From: Planococcus salinarum
GTDB lineage: Bacteria > Bacillota > Bacilli > Bacillales_A > Planococcaceae
Length of the DNA: 64,000 bases
Reading direction: 5' to 3'
Assembly (NCBI RefSeq): GCF_007004625.1
Contig: NZ_VIFV01000004.1
Span: 62,001 to 126,000, forward strand
Position numbers and translations under genes: made by a program. The first letter of the stretch is position 1, and each line of letters begins with the position of its first letter. The notes under the pieces were generated by a model, which did no database searches, had not been told where the DNA came from, and worked only from the letters and a program-made list of their open reading frames with translations. Below, in pieces: positions 30,433 to 38,380 of the stretch.

Positions 30433-31482
30433 TTATTTGTTAACCACTCTCTCTTTGCGTACCAAGCTTGAACCCCATATACCAGCTAGTGAAGTGGCAA
30501 TCATCGTCAGTAGAAGAGCAATAAATCCCCATATTGAAATTTCTGCTGCTGTATCTGTCACTTCTTCTGTCGTCTGGCGTAAATCAGTGATTGCTGTTTC
30601 CAGTTCCTGAGAAGCATTATCCAATGCAGCCTGTGCATTTTCAAGCTGTTGGGTGGCTTGGTTTACAGCTTGGTTTAGCCCGTCGACAATATTGGCCGTG
30701 GCTTCTTCTGCTTCTGTTTCACTCAAGTCCGTATTGCTGGCCACTGCGTTTGCTATGGCTTCTTCATCAACGGAAGCTTGAATTTCTTCTGCCTTGGCTG
30801 TCAGTGAATCTGTTAAATCCTGTATAATGGCATCTGAGTTTTCAGGGTTCAGAACTAATTCTGTTCCCGCATTCAAAATTTCGTTTCTGCTTTCCTGTAA
30901 TTGATTGTTTAAATAATTCGGCTGCAATTCAGGTATATCGGTATCGGCAAGTATTTCATCGACATTTCCTTCAAGTTCAGCAGTATCTACACCAGACAAA
31001 TTATCGGTTACGTTACTGAATGTCGACTGGATAACATTGCCGGTTGTGGATGCGACTGAGCCAACTCCTTGACTGACTGTACTGCCGACACTGCCAAAGA
31101 TGGATCCTACCGTTTGGAAAGTGTTAACCGTTGTAAATGTTAAGAGGATAAAGAGGACAATTACGCTGGTTGCCCAAGTTAAGAAACCATGAACTAACCC
31201 GGCTCTGGCGGCTGTGATACCAGCAACTACTCCAGCAGCTCCAAGAGACAGGAGCAGAGTGAAAATGCCCCAGATGGCTAGCCCGGTGCCTACTCCAGCA
31301 AACGGATCACTTGACGTAACATCTGTTACGCCGAAGCCGATTGCAGCACCAATCAAACTGAACATAATTAAAAATGCAATAAAAGTAACTACTCCTGCAA
31401 AAATGGAACTCCAGGAAATGTTTCGACCTGCATCATCGGGTTCAGGGATAAAGTAGGTTCTGAAATTTCTTTTAGTTTTCAT
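30433..31482 (-). CDS. membrane protein with long coiled-coil/amphipathic insert (349 aa)
   Basis: N-terminal membrane helices (ISWSSIFAGVVTFIAFLIMF; GLAIWGIFTLLLSLGAAGVV; WATSVIVLFILLTFTTVNTF) are followed by about 200 residues rich in Ser, Gly, Asn and then helical heptads (QLENAQAALDNASQELETAI). A C-terminal membrane helix (IWGFIALLLTMIATSLAGIW) and a basic tail end it. The opening PEPDDAGRNISWSSIFAGVV is typical of YrzE/PhnA-like membrane proteins. Function unknown; the extended insert could span or scaffold at the membrane surface. It is monocistronic, with a strong terminator. Confidence 0.75.
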   Translation of the reverse strand: MKTKRNFRTYFIPEPDDAGRNISWSSIFAGVVTFIAFLIMFSLIGAAIGFGVTDVTSSDPFAGVGTGLAIWGIFTLLLSLGAAGVVAGITAARAGLVHGFLTWATSVIVLFILLTFTTVNTFQTVGSIFGSVGSTVSQGVGSVASTTGNVIQSTFSNVTDNLSGVDTAELEGNVDEILADTDIPELQPNYLNNQLQESRNEILNAGTELVLNPENSDAIIQDLTDSLTAKAEEIQASVDEEAIANAVASNTDLSETEAEEATANIVDGLNQAVNQATQQLENAQAALDNASQELETAITDLRQTTEEVTDTAAEISIWGFIALLLTMIATSLAGIWGSSLVRKERVVNK

Positions 31483-32320
31483 CTCTTCATCTCCATCTCT
31501 TATAGTTTTTTAATATTTTATATTTTTCTTCCAATTAATTTTCCACCTGCAACGGGCGTTTATGCACTTTTTTTGAAACGTTTGTTTGAGTGCTAAGGAA
31601 TACAAGGCTTCTTCTTATTCAAATGCTTCGATAATTGAAGTGATTCCAAAAAAGAATTCTCTTTCCAACCACATTCCAAGAGTTCCCCTCGATTAAGAGT
31701 ATAATAACTGCTTGTCATACTTGATTGGCGTAAGAATAGTGTTGTTCATCCATGTCATTGATCATTTGGAACGGATTAAAATGAAATAAATGAAAATATA
31801 ATAGTAATTATAATAAATAATCATTAAAATAAATTATTGTATTGGGTATTGTTGCTTATTTGTAGTATATCTCTAATAGAAAGCAGTTAAACCTGTTCTT
31901 ACAAATTGGTTGAGTTGACATTATAAAGTTGAAATCCTTTTTCCCATCAGGCCGACAGTTGATGAAAATAGAGGGGACTAAAGCCTCCCAGCCATAAATC
32001 AGCTACTGCCTAGTTTTGTGGAACAGATAAGGATGAGGGAAGCAGGAGCAATGGCCCCTTTGCAGGCAATGTGTTGCCTGAAGAGAATGGTAACTCTGTT
32101 TTATCCGGACGCCAGAACACCGTATTCAACGTGTACGGCCGCTGGAAATCACCGATCAATTCATCGTCGAGATAAAAGCAGGTACATTCACCTATAGAAT
32201 CAAGGGAGCAAAATCGGCCCAAGCGGTGACAAGTCGATTATCACCTCTGCTACTTCCGCCGCTCTGACCGCCACGACCTGTTATCCATTGGAATTTATCG
32301 GCAGATTACCAGACCGCTAT

Positions 32321-32352
32321 ATCCTGAATGCTGATCTTGTGAGCAGCGAATA
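32321..32352. repeat. 32-bp direct repeat, left copy
   Basis: ATCCTGAATGCTGATCTTGT continues GAGCAGCGAATA. The second copy, at 33325-33356, differs at one base. Both sit 30-35 bp before a GC-rich terminator, so the two relic regions around the universal stress gene share a common origin. Confidence 0.85.
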
Positions 32353-32384
32353 GGATGGACATGATATGTTATTTCATAGAAACG

Positions 32385-32425
32385 AAACCACCCCTCACCG
32401 ATAAGGCATCGGTGGGGGGTGGTTT
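32385..32425. terminator. strong GC-rich terminator downstream of usp
   Basis: AAACCACCCCTCACCGAT pairs with ATCGGTGGGGGGTGGTTT around a 5-nt loop. It lies 110 bp beyond the stop codon of the minus-strand universal stress gene and can act on either strand. Confidence 0.85.
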
Positions 32426-32534
32426 GAAAACACATAGTATGGAGCTCCGGAGTTTATTGGGTGAAACAAATGGTTTTCATAATGAAAACTGTTTAAATGG
32501 ATCCATCGGGTTTGCACAGTAAGTGGAGAACTAA

Positions 32535-33026
32535 TTACATTCCCTCAGTCTGAGCGCCATTATCAGTTTCCTCATTTATCATGTCGAGATCTCGTCGAAC
32601 GACCAACACATCACAAGGACTGTTGCTGACAATATGTTGGGATACGCTGCCCATGACGAACTTTTGGAATGCATTCAGCCCCTGGGCTCCACATATGATC
32701 AAATCAGTATCCAGCTTGTTAGCGTAATCATGGGCAATGACCTTTTTAGGTAAACCGGGGACGACAAATATATTCACTTCCGACAGACCGGCTGCTTGTG
32801 CTTCTTCTTTATAAGCTTCAAGAATCCTTTTCCCGTCCGCAAAAATTGCATCATCAAGATCCGGTATATGTTTTGTCATGGCTGTATAGGAACGGGTATC
32901 CACTACATGGATTAAATTCAGCACGCCCTTATTTCGTTTGGCAATTTCAATAGATTTTTTAAACGCCCATTCTGCTTCTTTTGAACCGTCAATAGCTACC
33001 AAAATTTGCTTGTATTCCAAAGTCAT
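32535..33026 (-). CDS. universal stress protein (UspA family)
   Basis: The protein of about 163 aa begins MTLEYKQILVAIDGSKEAEW. The C-terminal nucleotide-binding signature LIICGAQGLNAFQKFVMGSV, SQHIVSNSPCDVLVVR (G-2x-G-9x-G-S type) indicates an ATP-binding UspA-like protein. It acts in the cytoplasm under stress or starvation. A start at 33026 is chosen because GGAGGAGGAATT lies just upstream; the longer frame to 33056 would start inside that leader. It lies between two relic-plus-terminator segments. Confidence 0.88.
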   Translation of the reverse strand: MTLEYKQILVAIDGSKEAEWAFKKSIEIAKRNKGVLNLIHVVDTRSYTAMTKHIPDLDDAIFADGKRILEAYKEEAQAAGLSEVNIFVVPGLPKKVIAHDYANKLDTDLIICGAQGLNAFQKFVMGSVSQHIVSNSPCDVLVVRRDLDMINEETDNGAQTEGM

Positions 33027-33324
33027 CCTAATTCCTCCTCCAATTTTTAATCCCACCCTAAAGGTTTAATTCTGCAATAGGTAACAAATACCTCCTTTAG
33101 TCTGAATATTTAAATAATTTATATATATTAGATGGAATGATTCTCCATTCAAGAAGTCCGAAACAACCCCATGCGTCAAGAAAAGCTTTCCAACGGACTT
33201 TTACTCTCTCAAGAACTAGAAGGACTGTGCACATCTCCTGCTCAATTTATTCCGGTGCCAACCCAGAAAGGAAATGTTCGCAGGAAAAGCAGGATTATAA
33301 ACCGGCGATTCACCAGGCAGGTAG

Positions 33325-33356
33325 ATCCTGATTGCTGATCTTGTGAGCAGCGAATA
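33325..33356. repeat. 32-bp direct repeat, right copy
   Basis: ATCCTGATTGCTGATCTTGT continues GAGCAGCGAATA, with one difference from 32321-32352. Confidence 0.85.
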
Positions 33357-33387
33357 AACTGGACCCGATTGTGTCTTTTCGAAAATC

Positions 33388-33430
33388 AAAGCACCCCGTC
33401 TCCGATGTAACCTCGGCGACGGGGTGCTTT
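33388..33430. terminator. strong GC-rich terminator downstream of the SDR gene
   Basis: AAAGCACCCCGTC pairs perfectly with GACGGGGTGCTTT, with further CCGA/TCGG pairing inside. It is positioned 41 bp past the stop codon of the minus-strand SDR gene. Confidence 0.88.
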
Positions 33431-33470
33431 GGTTTGAAGTGAGGTGATTATAGGAAACCGGATTTATGGT

Positions 33471-34244
33471 TCAGCGCGCCCCCATTCCGCCATCAATTCT
33501 GTACTGGCTTCCTGTAATGAATTTGGAATCATCACTCGCCAAAAACAAGACCAGCTTCGAAACTTCTTCCATGCTTCCATAGCGTCCCAAAGGAATGCGG
33601 GATGAGATATGGGTTCTTACGGCAGAGGGATTATCGATATTCAGAGATTGTTCAATCACCTTCATCATTGCTGAATCCAGAGGCGCGGGGTGGACGGAAT
33701 TGACGCGGACCGAATCTTTCGCTACTTCCAGTGCAGCAGTTTTGGTAAGTCCGACAACGGCGTGCTTGGAAGCCGAATACAGAGAATTGCCGCTGCTTCC
33801 CATAAGGCCGGAAACGGAGGACGTATTGATGACACTGCCGCTTTTTTGAGCGCTCATAATGGGCAATATATGCTTCAGCCCTAAAAAGACTCCGCGTACA
33901 TTGATATCCATGATTGCTTCAAAATCCTCTACTGTTTGGTCAGTCAGCGGCGCTACCTTTCCGATAATCCCGGCGTTGTTGAAAAAAACATCGATTCTTC
34001 CCCATTTCTGCATGACATGCTTCACATAACGTTTCACGTCCTCTTCATCGCTCAGGTTCGCTGCCAACCCGTGTGCTTCTTCCACAGAGCCCAGACTTTC
34101 AACCACCGAAGCAAGCGAGTTTTGGTTTATGTCGACCAAAGCCACTTTTGCTCCTTCCTGCAGAAAAAGTTCCGCAGTGCTTCTCCCAAGTGCACCCGCT
34201 CCACCAGTGATAATGGCTACTTTGCCTTCCAGTTTTCCGGCCAT
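33471..34244 (-). CDS. SDR family oxidoreductase
   Basis: This 257-aa classical SDR shows TGGAGALG (14-21), NNAG after VFF, catalytic Ser in NTSSVSG, and YSASK. The C-terminal ITGSQYRIDGGMGAR closes the NAD-binding fold. DINQN after strand 2 contains an Asp that favours NAD over NADP. The substrate is unknown; secondary alcohols or cyclohexanol-type compounds are common for this subgroup. RBS GGAGGGAA precedes the ATG at 34244. It is a monocistronic gene with its own terminator. Confidence 0.88.
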   Translation of the reverse strand: MAGKLEGKVAIITGGAGALGRSTAELFLQEGAKVALVDINQNSLASVVESLGSVEEAHGLAANLSDEEDVKRYVKHVMQKWGRIDVFFNNAGIIGKVAPLTDQTVEDFEAIMDINVRGVFLGLKHILPIMSAQKSGSVINTSSVSGLMGSSGNSLYSASKHAVVGLTKTAALEVAKDSVRVNSVHPAPLDSAMMKVIEQSLNIDNPSAVRTHISSRIPLGRYGSMEEVSKLVLFLASDDSKFITGSQYRIDGGMGAR

Positions 34245-34300
34245 TAAGTTCCCTCCATCCGATCAGCATCATTAAACTGCTTCAGCGATTTGTGGTTTGT

Positions 34301-34456
34301 TCACTTTTTCTTCCGCCCAATAGCGGCTTTGTCCAAAAAGGTCTTATATTCGCGTTTAAGGATTCCCACGATGATGCGGTCATAATACCGATTATTTCTG
34401 TAGGCATGCTCACGGACCCTGCCTTCTTCCCGCCATACGAATTGATATGTGACGGG
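34301..34456 (-). pseudogene. GNAT acetyltransferase, C-terminal fragment
   Basis: A minus-strand frame reads YQFVWREEGRVREHAYRNNR, YYDRIIVGILKREYKTFLDK and stops at 34301. The pattern REEGR.RE.AYRNNRYYD.I..GIL..E is the C-terminal end of RimJ/RimL-type GNAT acetyltransferases. The acetyl-CoA-binding part and start are missing and the upstream sequence is unrelated. It is a decayed remnant, not a functional gene. Confidence 0.75.
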
Positions 34457-34787
34457 GGGGTATTTTGAATTTTAGTGTGGCGCTTGATTGTTAAAACTAC
34501 GTTAAATCATTGTGGTTTTCTCCCGAAAGCTTATTATATTTTCGTTTCTGGTGAACATAGGCCATAGCGAGAAGGCCAGTTTGTAAAAAAGAGAGAATGG
34601 ATGAAACAGAATGATTTCCAAATGGCAGCGGATCAAAATGATGCGAAGTTTGAGGAAAATCCTTTGTTTTCCTTTGTTTGAGGAAGTGTGAATTTATGGG
34701 GGAGTTGAGGGTGCGAGTGGCGCTTGAATGAGGAAACCGGGAGTGGAATGTAAGCAAGGAAATAGGGACATTGAAAAAGAAAACATC
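34457..34787. other. 331-bp intergenic stretch
   Basis: I see no gene, clear terminator or named repeat here. A frame of 86 codons on the minus strand has no family features or RBS and was discounted. GGCGCTTGATTG at 34481 and GGCGCTTGAATG at 34719 are similar short words of unknown meaning. Confidence 0.5.
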
Positions 34788-35831
34788 TTATTCCGTTCCA
34801 TGTTCACTTTTGATGTCCCCAACCAGCTCTTCGAGCAAGTCTTCAATTGTCACCAATCCGGCTGTGCCGCCAAACTCATCCAACACGATGGCCAGGTGGA
34901 TATTCTTCTCCTGCATTTCCAGGAAGATTTCATCAATCTTTCTTTTCTCGAAAACAAAATGGGGGTTCCGAATAATGTCCTGGATATTGAAAATGCCCGG
35001 GGCCATTTCTTCCCGGTAACGGAACAGGTCCTTCAAGCTCAATGTGCCGATAATGTGATCGATGTCTTCTGCATAGACAGGAAACTTGGAGAAGGGGTAG
35101 TCTTTTACAATGTGGATAATCTCTTCGAGGCTCTGTTCCGACGAAATGGCAATCATGTCGGTGCGGTGGACCATAATTTCTTCTGCGTTCTTATCATTGA
35201 ATTCAAAGACTTTTGTAATCATAAATTGTTCCATATCCTCAATGGTGCCTTTCTCTTTTCCAACATCCAGTATCAATCGAATCTCTTCCTCAGTTTCTTC
35301 AGGATTTTCTTTATGGGGATCGACGCCGAATAAGCGGATGACAGCATTGGTCGACCCGGATAAGATTTTGACAAAAGGACTGGTTAATTTTTCCAGGAAA
35401 CGCAACGGGTAAATCAGCAGCATGGAAATCGGCTCAGCTTTTTGCAGGGCCAGCCGTTTGGGTACCAGTTCGCCGAAAACAAGGGTGAAGTATGAAAGTA
35501 TGATGGTCACCATAACAAGGGAAATTATATGGACTGCGTCTGCTGAAACGGGTATCGCTGTTTGTTGCACATAAAAAGATAATTCATCGGCGAAACTGTC
35601 AGCCGCAAATGCACTGGCCAAAAACCCCGCAACAGTAATGCCGATCTGGATAGTCGCTAAAAACTGACTTGGTTCCGCCAACATCTGACTGATCAATTCC
35701 GCTTTTTTATGGCCTTTTTCGGCCATTTTTTTCATCTTATGGTCATTTACAGAAATCAAGGCGATTTCAGACGCGGCAAAAAGGGCATTGAGTAAAATCA
35801 AGAATATCAATATTCCGAATTCTAATGCCAT
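34788..35831 (-). CDS. CNNM/CorC-family membrane protein (DUF21 + CBS pair), short form
   Basis: The 347-aa protein has DUF21 membrane helices (FGILIFLILLNALFAASEIA, FLATIQIGITVAGFLASAFA and two more, about 1-180). Two CBS domains follow (MVHRTDMIAISSEQSLEEII... to GGTAGLVTIEDLLEELVGDI). Relatives are Mg/Co-transport-associated or hemolysin-like proteins of about 430 aa with a C-terminal CorC/HlyC domain. This one stops at EHGTE directly after the second CBS domain, so that domain is absent. The missing part is not found downstream, so this is either an established short form or a truncation. GAGGTG precedes the ATG. Confidence 0.85.
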   Translation of the reverse strand: MALEFGILIFLILLNALFAASEIALISVNDHKMKKMAEKGHKKAELISQMLAEPSQFLATIQIGITVAGFLASAFAADSFADELSFYVQQTAIPVSADAVHIISLVMVTIILSYFTLVFGELVPKRLALQKAEPISMLLIYPLRFLEKLTSPFVKILSGSTNAVIRLFGVDPHKENPEETEEEIRLILDVGKEKGTIEDMEQFMITKVFEFNDKNAEEIMVHRTDMIAISSEQSLEEIIHIVKDYPFSKFPVYAEDIDHIIGTLSLKDLFRYREEMAPGIFNIQDIIRNPHFVFEKRKIDEIFLEMQEKNIHLAIVLDEFGGTAGLVTIEDLLEELVGDIKSEHGTE

Positions 35832-35907
35832 AATCCATACACCTCGACTGTTTTATTTGATTACAGATTATTGAGAAGGATTGATAAATGTAGTGGAAAT
35901 ATAGAAT

Positions 35908-36687
35908 TTAAGCTGCCGGTATACGACGCGGAGCGGTCGATTTATACCAGTGATAACACAAAAAGAAAATAAGGAAGGCATCAACCACATCGCCTCCGTA
36001 ATACATCAGCATCGCGCCTGCTTCAGCTTCTGCCCGTGATAGACCTGCCGGAGGATTCGCATAAAGCAGTTTTGCCAGTACCTTATGTCCCGCCAAGGCA
36101 AAGATTAAAACAATGGAACGGTAAAGGTAACCATGGCGGTGCGGCGTCACATCAAAGTAGACAAGCGACACTGTCAAAAGGTAGCCCACCAGGAAAATGT
36201 GCAGATGGACCAGGGCATAGAAAAGTGCTGAGTCGTGCATCAAATGAAATAGCCCGGTCATATACAGTGCATACAAACCACCGATGTTGAGAGTGGCGGC
36301 GGTTGCCGGATGACTCAAAAAACGGAGAGGCCAGCTTTTCAGCAAAGCGGTCACTCTTCTGGCGGCAGCTGTGTTCAAGGTACGCAATAATAAAGTCAGC
36401 GGACAGGAGCTGGCGATTAACAGTGGAGCAAGCATGCCCAGAAGAAGGTGGACGGCCATGTGCATCCGGAAGTCCCCGTGCGCCTGTTCAGCCAATGGAC
36501 CGACCAAAGCGGCGGCTGCGCTGATGACACCAAGCCACCAAAATATAATCCGGTACGCCGGCCATTTCCTGTAATGCCGATTGCTGGATAAAACAGCAGC
36601 CACATATGGCAAAGTGGCCAGGAAGATGATGGCCAGAAAAAGAGGCAGAAAGCTCCCGGATTCCTGTAACGAGTGAGTATTATGCAC
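35908..36687 (-). CDS. CtaG-like cytochrome c oxidase assembly protein (caa3_CtaG)
   Basis: The 259-aa protein has about seven membrane helices with conserved histidines: DFRMHMAVHLLLGMLAPLLI, LMHDSALFYALVHLHIFLVG and LIFALAGHKVLAKLLYANPP. It matches the caa3_CtaG family, which assists copper delivery to caa3 oxidase in Bacillus. The start GTG at 36687 overlaps the end of the DUF2243 gene by 8 bp, so the pair is translationally coupled. Oxidase structural genes are not in the window, which is common for this two-gene arrangement. Confidence 0.87.
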   Translation of the reverse strand: MHNTHSLQESGSFLPLFLAIIFLATLPYVAAVLSSNRHYRKWPAYRIIFWWLGVISAAAALVGPLAEQAHGDFRMHMAVHLLLGMLAPLLIASSCPLTLLLRTLNTAAARRVTALLKSWPLRFLSHPATAATLNIGGLYALYMTGLFHLMHDSALFYALVHLHIFLVGYLLTVSLVYFDVTPHRHGYLYRSIVLIFALAGHKVLAKLLYANPPAGLSRAEAEAGAMLMYYGGDVVDAFLIFFLCYHWYKSTAPRRIPAA

Positions 36688-37195
36688 GGGAATTGCCTGC
36701 TTTCTTTCGCTTCTGCGAAGTGCGGGTCTGTAAGAGCAGAAACAGGCCGATCAGCAGAAGAAGGACGCCCGCTGTATTCCAGGCCAAGTCATACGGGAGC
36801 AGATCCACGCCATATCGGATTTGGTGGATGCTGAGTATTTTATGGTTGATCAGCCCATCAAAAAGCTGGAAAGCCCCAGCCCCCAGAAAAACAGCGCCAA
36901 TCCACTTTTTCGTCCAGAATGCATTTCTTCGCCGGAGGTCCGCCATCAGGAAAAGTGAAAATATAGCCGCAAACCAGGCAAAGGAATTCAGCAGGCCATC
37001 GGAGAAAAGACCGATTCCGTTAGTCGATAGGTCGTAGAAATGATGCCATTGCAGCAATTGGTGGAAAATCACTTCGTCGACAAAAGCCATCGCTCCGATA
37101 CCGAAAAGCGTGCCCGACCAAAAATTTCGGCTGCTGTACATCGCCCGATTGCCACCCTTTCCATAGACAGTCGGATTTGCAGGGTTAATCGCCAT
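36680..37195 (-). CDS. DUF2243 membrane protein
   Basis: The 171-aa protein has four membrane helices and histidine-containing motifs FVDEVIFHQLLQWHHFYD and FDGLINHKILSIHQIRYGVD, the DUF2243 signature. These proteins regularly neighbour caa3_CtaG genes, as here, suggesting a shared role in oxidase assembly or metal handling (inferred). The start at 37195 has AAAGGAG 6 nt upstream. The N-terminal MAINPANPTVYGKGGNRAMY precedes the first helix. Confidence 0.85.
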   Translation of the reverse strand: MAINPANPTVYGKGGNRAMYSSRNFWSGTLFGIGAMAFVDEVIFHQLLQWHHFYDLSTNGIGLFSDGLLNSFAWFAAIFSLFLMADLRRRNAFWTKKWIGAVFLGAGAFQLFDGLINHKILSIHQIRYGVDLLPYDLAWNTAGVLLLLIGLFLLLQTRTSQKRKKAGNSRA

Positions 37196-37309
37196 GGAAT
37201 TCTCCTTTCAATCAATCCGAATTACATCTTGCTGAATATTCTCATGTTACCCGGAATTATGGGGACCTAAGCCACCAGCAAACGCGACTTGGCAGTGCAA
37301 ACCAAAAAA

Positions 37310-37347
37310 TGGAGAAAAGATGCTTTGAAATCAGCTTCTTTTCTCCA
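37310..37347. terminator. terminator after ytoQ-like gene
   Basis: TGGAGAAAAGA pairs perfectly with TCTTTTCTCCA around a 16-nt partly paired loop. It lies 20 bp past the minus-strand stop codon at 37367. Confidence 0.75.
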
Positions 37348-37366
37348 TTATTATTGTGTTGAAAAC

Positions 37367-37807
37367 CTAGTCGAAAATATAGGTCAGCGCTTTGATGGCC
37401 TGGTCGCACGTTTCCACCGTCGCACTTGCTTTGGCGGACAACTCTTTGAGCGGATGATGCAATTTTTCCGGACGGATGATGATGACCGGCTTGCCGACAG
37501 CAAGTGCGGCACTGGCATCCATCGCCGTATTCCATTGTTTGTATTGCTCACCGAAAAGCGCGATAACCAGGTCGGCTTTGTGCATCAGCACACTTGTCCG
37601 CAGATTATTGAAGCTTGAAGCAGCGGCATCTTTGTAGACAGCCCCGGGCTGTTCCCCAAGAATTTCTTCACCGATATTGTCCGAACGATCATGATTTTCC
37701 ATTGGACCGACAAAATCGACCGGCAGATCGAGTGCCAGGGATTTCTTTTTGATTTCGTCGCGCCACGTACTGTGAATTTCTCCTGCAAGATAAACGGTCA
37801 GTCTCAT
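37367..37807 (-). CDS. ytoQ: YtoQ family protein
   Basis: The 146-aa protein has the family's conserved blocks: MRLTVYLAGEIHSTWRDEI, FVGPMENHDRSDNIGEEILG, SSFNNLRTSVLMHKADLVIA, LFGEQYKQWNTAMDASAALA and GKPVIIIRPEKLHHPLKELS. The fold is nucleoside 2-deoxyribosyltransferase-like (YtoQ/COG3613-related). The biochemical role is not established. GGAGGGTGAATT precedes the ATG at 37807. Confidence 0.88.
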   Translation of the reverse strand: MRLTVYLAGEIHSTWRDEIKKKSLALDLPVDFVGPMENHDRSDNIGEEILGEQPGAVYKDAAASSFNNLRTSVLMHKADLVIALFGEQYKQWNTAMDASAALAVGKPVIIIRPEKLHHPLKELSAKASATVETCDQAIKALTYIFD

Positions 37808-37866
37808 AATTCACCCTCCAAAACCCATTTCTTCCAGTGTATCATAATTTGGAAAAGGGATTGGAA

Positions 37867-38088
37867 TCAGACAATCATGCGCTCTTTTTTGATGACGGGA
37901 AAGGCTGAAAGCACATTGTCCATCTTGAAAGTCCGCTCCTCTTTCCGCAAAAAGCAATACGCCTGAAACGAATCGCCGCTCACTTTCAGAATTTTGACCC
38001 GGCGTTTGCTGATGCTCCCGTCATTCGCCATATACATCATATCGACCAGCTGCTGGTGCTTAAAAGCTTTCAGGATCTGTGCTTTCAT
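37867..38088 (-). CDS. short WYL-domain-like protein (73 aa)
   Basis: The protein consists of one small beta-rich unit: LVDMMYMANDGSISKRRVKI, LKVSGDSFQAYCFLRKEERT and FKMDNVLSAFPV. The DG..(S)KR.V.(I)LKV.GD...AYC..R.EERTF..D.(V) pattern is that of WYL domains, which bind regulatory ligands. There is no DNA-binding part, so it is a stand-alone WYL protein as seen in Bacillales. RBS GGAGGGAAAG lies upstream. Confidence 0.75.
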   Translation of the reverse strand: MKAQILKAFKHQQLVDMMYMANDGSISKRRVKILKVSGDSFQAYCFLRKEERTFKMDNVLSAFPVIKKERMIV

Positions 38089-38185
38089 GTCTTTCCCTCC
38101 TTGGGGTTAGTTTTATTAATAATTTTTATAGCCGATATTCCGCAAAACAGCTTCGAAGACATTAGCCGACGCCGGCGAGGCTAAG

Positions 38186-38244
38186 TCTTTGCGACGAGCA
38201 GTGCGCAGGAGCATAATCTTTGCCCTGTCCAAAGCGCCGGAGCG
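38186..38244 (-). repeat. R-family intergenic repeat, diverged copy
   Basis: TCTTTGCGACGAGCAGTGCG continues CAGGAGCATAA and ends in GCGCCGGAGCG. It aligns with the reverse complement of the R units at 55941-56328 (CTCCTGCATCGC...GTCGCAAAGAGA). It lies in the divergent region between the WYL-like gene and sbcD. Confidence 0.6.
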
Positions 38245-38329
38245 TTACATCTTTTTATGTTTATTAATATAGAACGTTTGTTCCCATTATAAACTAAATT
38301 ACCCCCTAAAACAACTAAACAGAATCGTG

Positions 38330-38335
38330 TATAAT
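38330..38335 (+). promoter_or_regulatory. candidate -10 of sbcDC
   Basis: TATAAT at 38330-38335 lies 45 bp before the sbcD start codon. I find no good -35 at the standard distance, so the promoter may be weak or regulated. Confidence 0.45.
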
Positions 38336-38380
38336 GGAACGAACATATATTCTTTTCAGATCAAAGAGAGGAGCAAAACC

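Larger units (their letters stand above)
31483..32534. other. 1.05-kb intergenic stretch with gene relics
   Basis: 31483-31930 is AT-rich with no gene; part of it must hold the minus-strand promoter of the 31482 gene. 32010-32180 encodes, on the plus strand, a short frame PFAGNVLPEENGNS...RQNTVFNVYGRWKSP. It looks like a decayed protein fragment without start or RBS, origin unknown. A 32-bp direct repeat partner (32321-32352) and a terminator (32385-32425) follow. Confidence 0.6.
33027..33470. other. 444-bp intergenic stretch with relic
   Basis: It contains the usp promoter region (33027-33120, no convincing sigma-B site), a decayed stretch (33150-33310) without a usable frame, the right 32-bp repeat and the terminator of the SDR gene. 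Confidence 0.6.

Noticed and set aside
31570-31590. Catabolite-responsive (cre) element TTGAAACGTTTGTTTG
   Set aside because: The CG dinucleotide is one base out of register with the cre consensus.
32010-32222. 70-aa minus-strand gene
   Set aside because: There is no RBS or recognisable domain; the plus strand looks like a decayed coding fragment.
33027-33120. Sigma-B promoter before the universal stress gene
   Set aside because: Short matches to GTTTAA and GGGTAT-like words exist, but not at the required spacing.
34497-34757. 86-aa minus-strand gene
   Set aside because: Low-complexity composition, no RBS and no family features.
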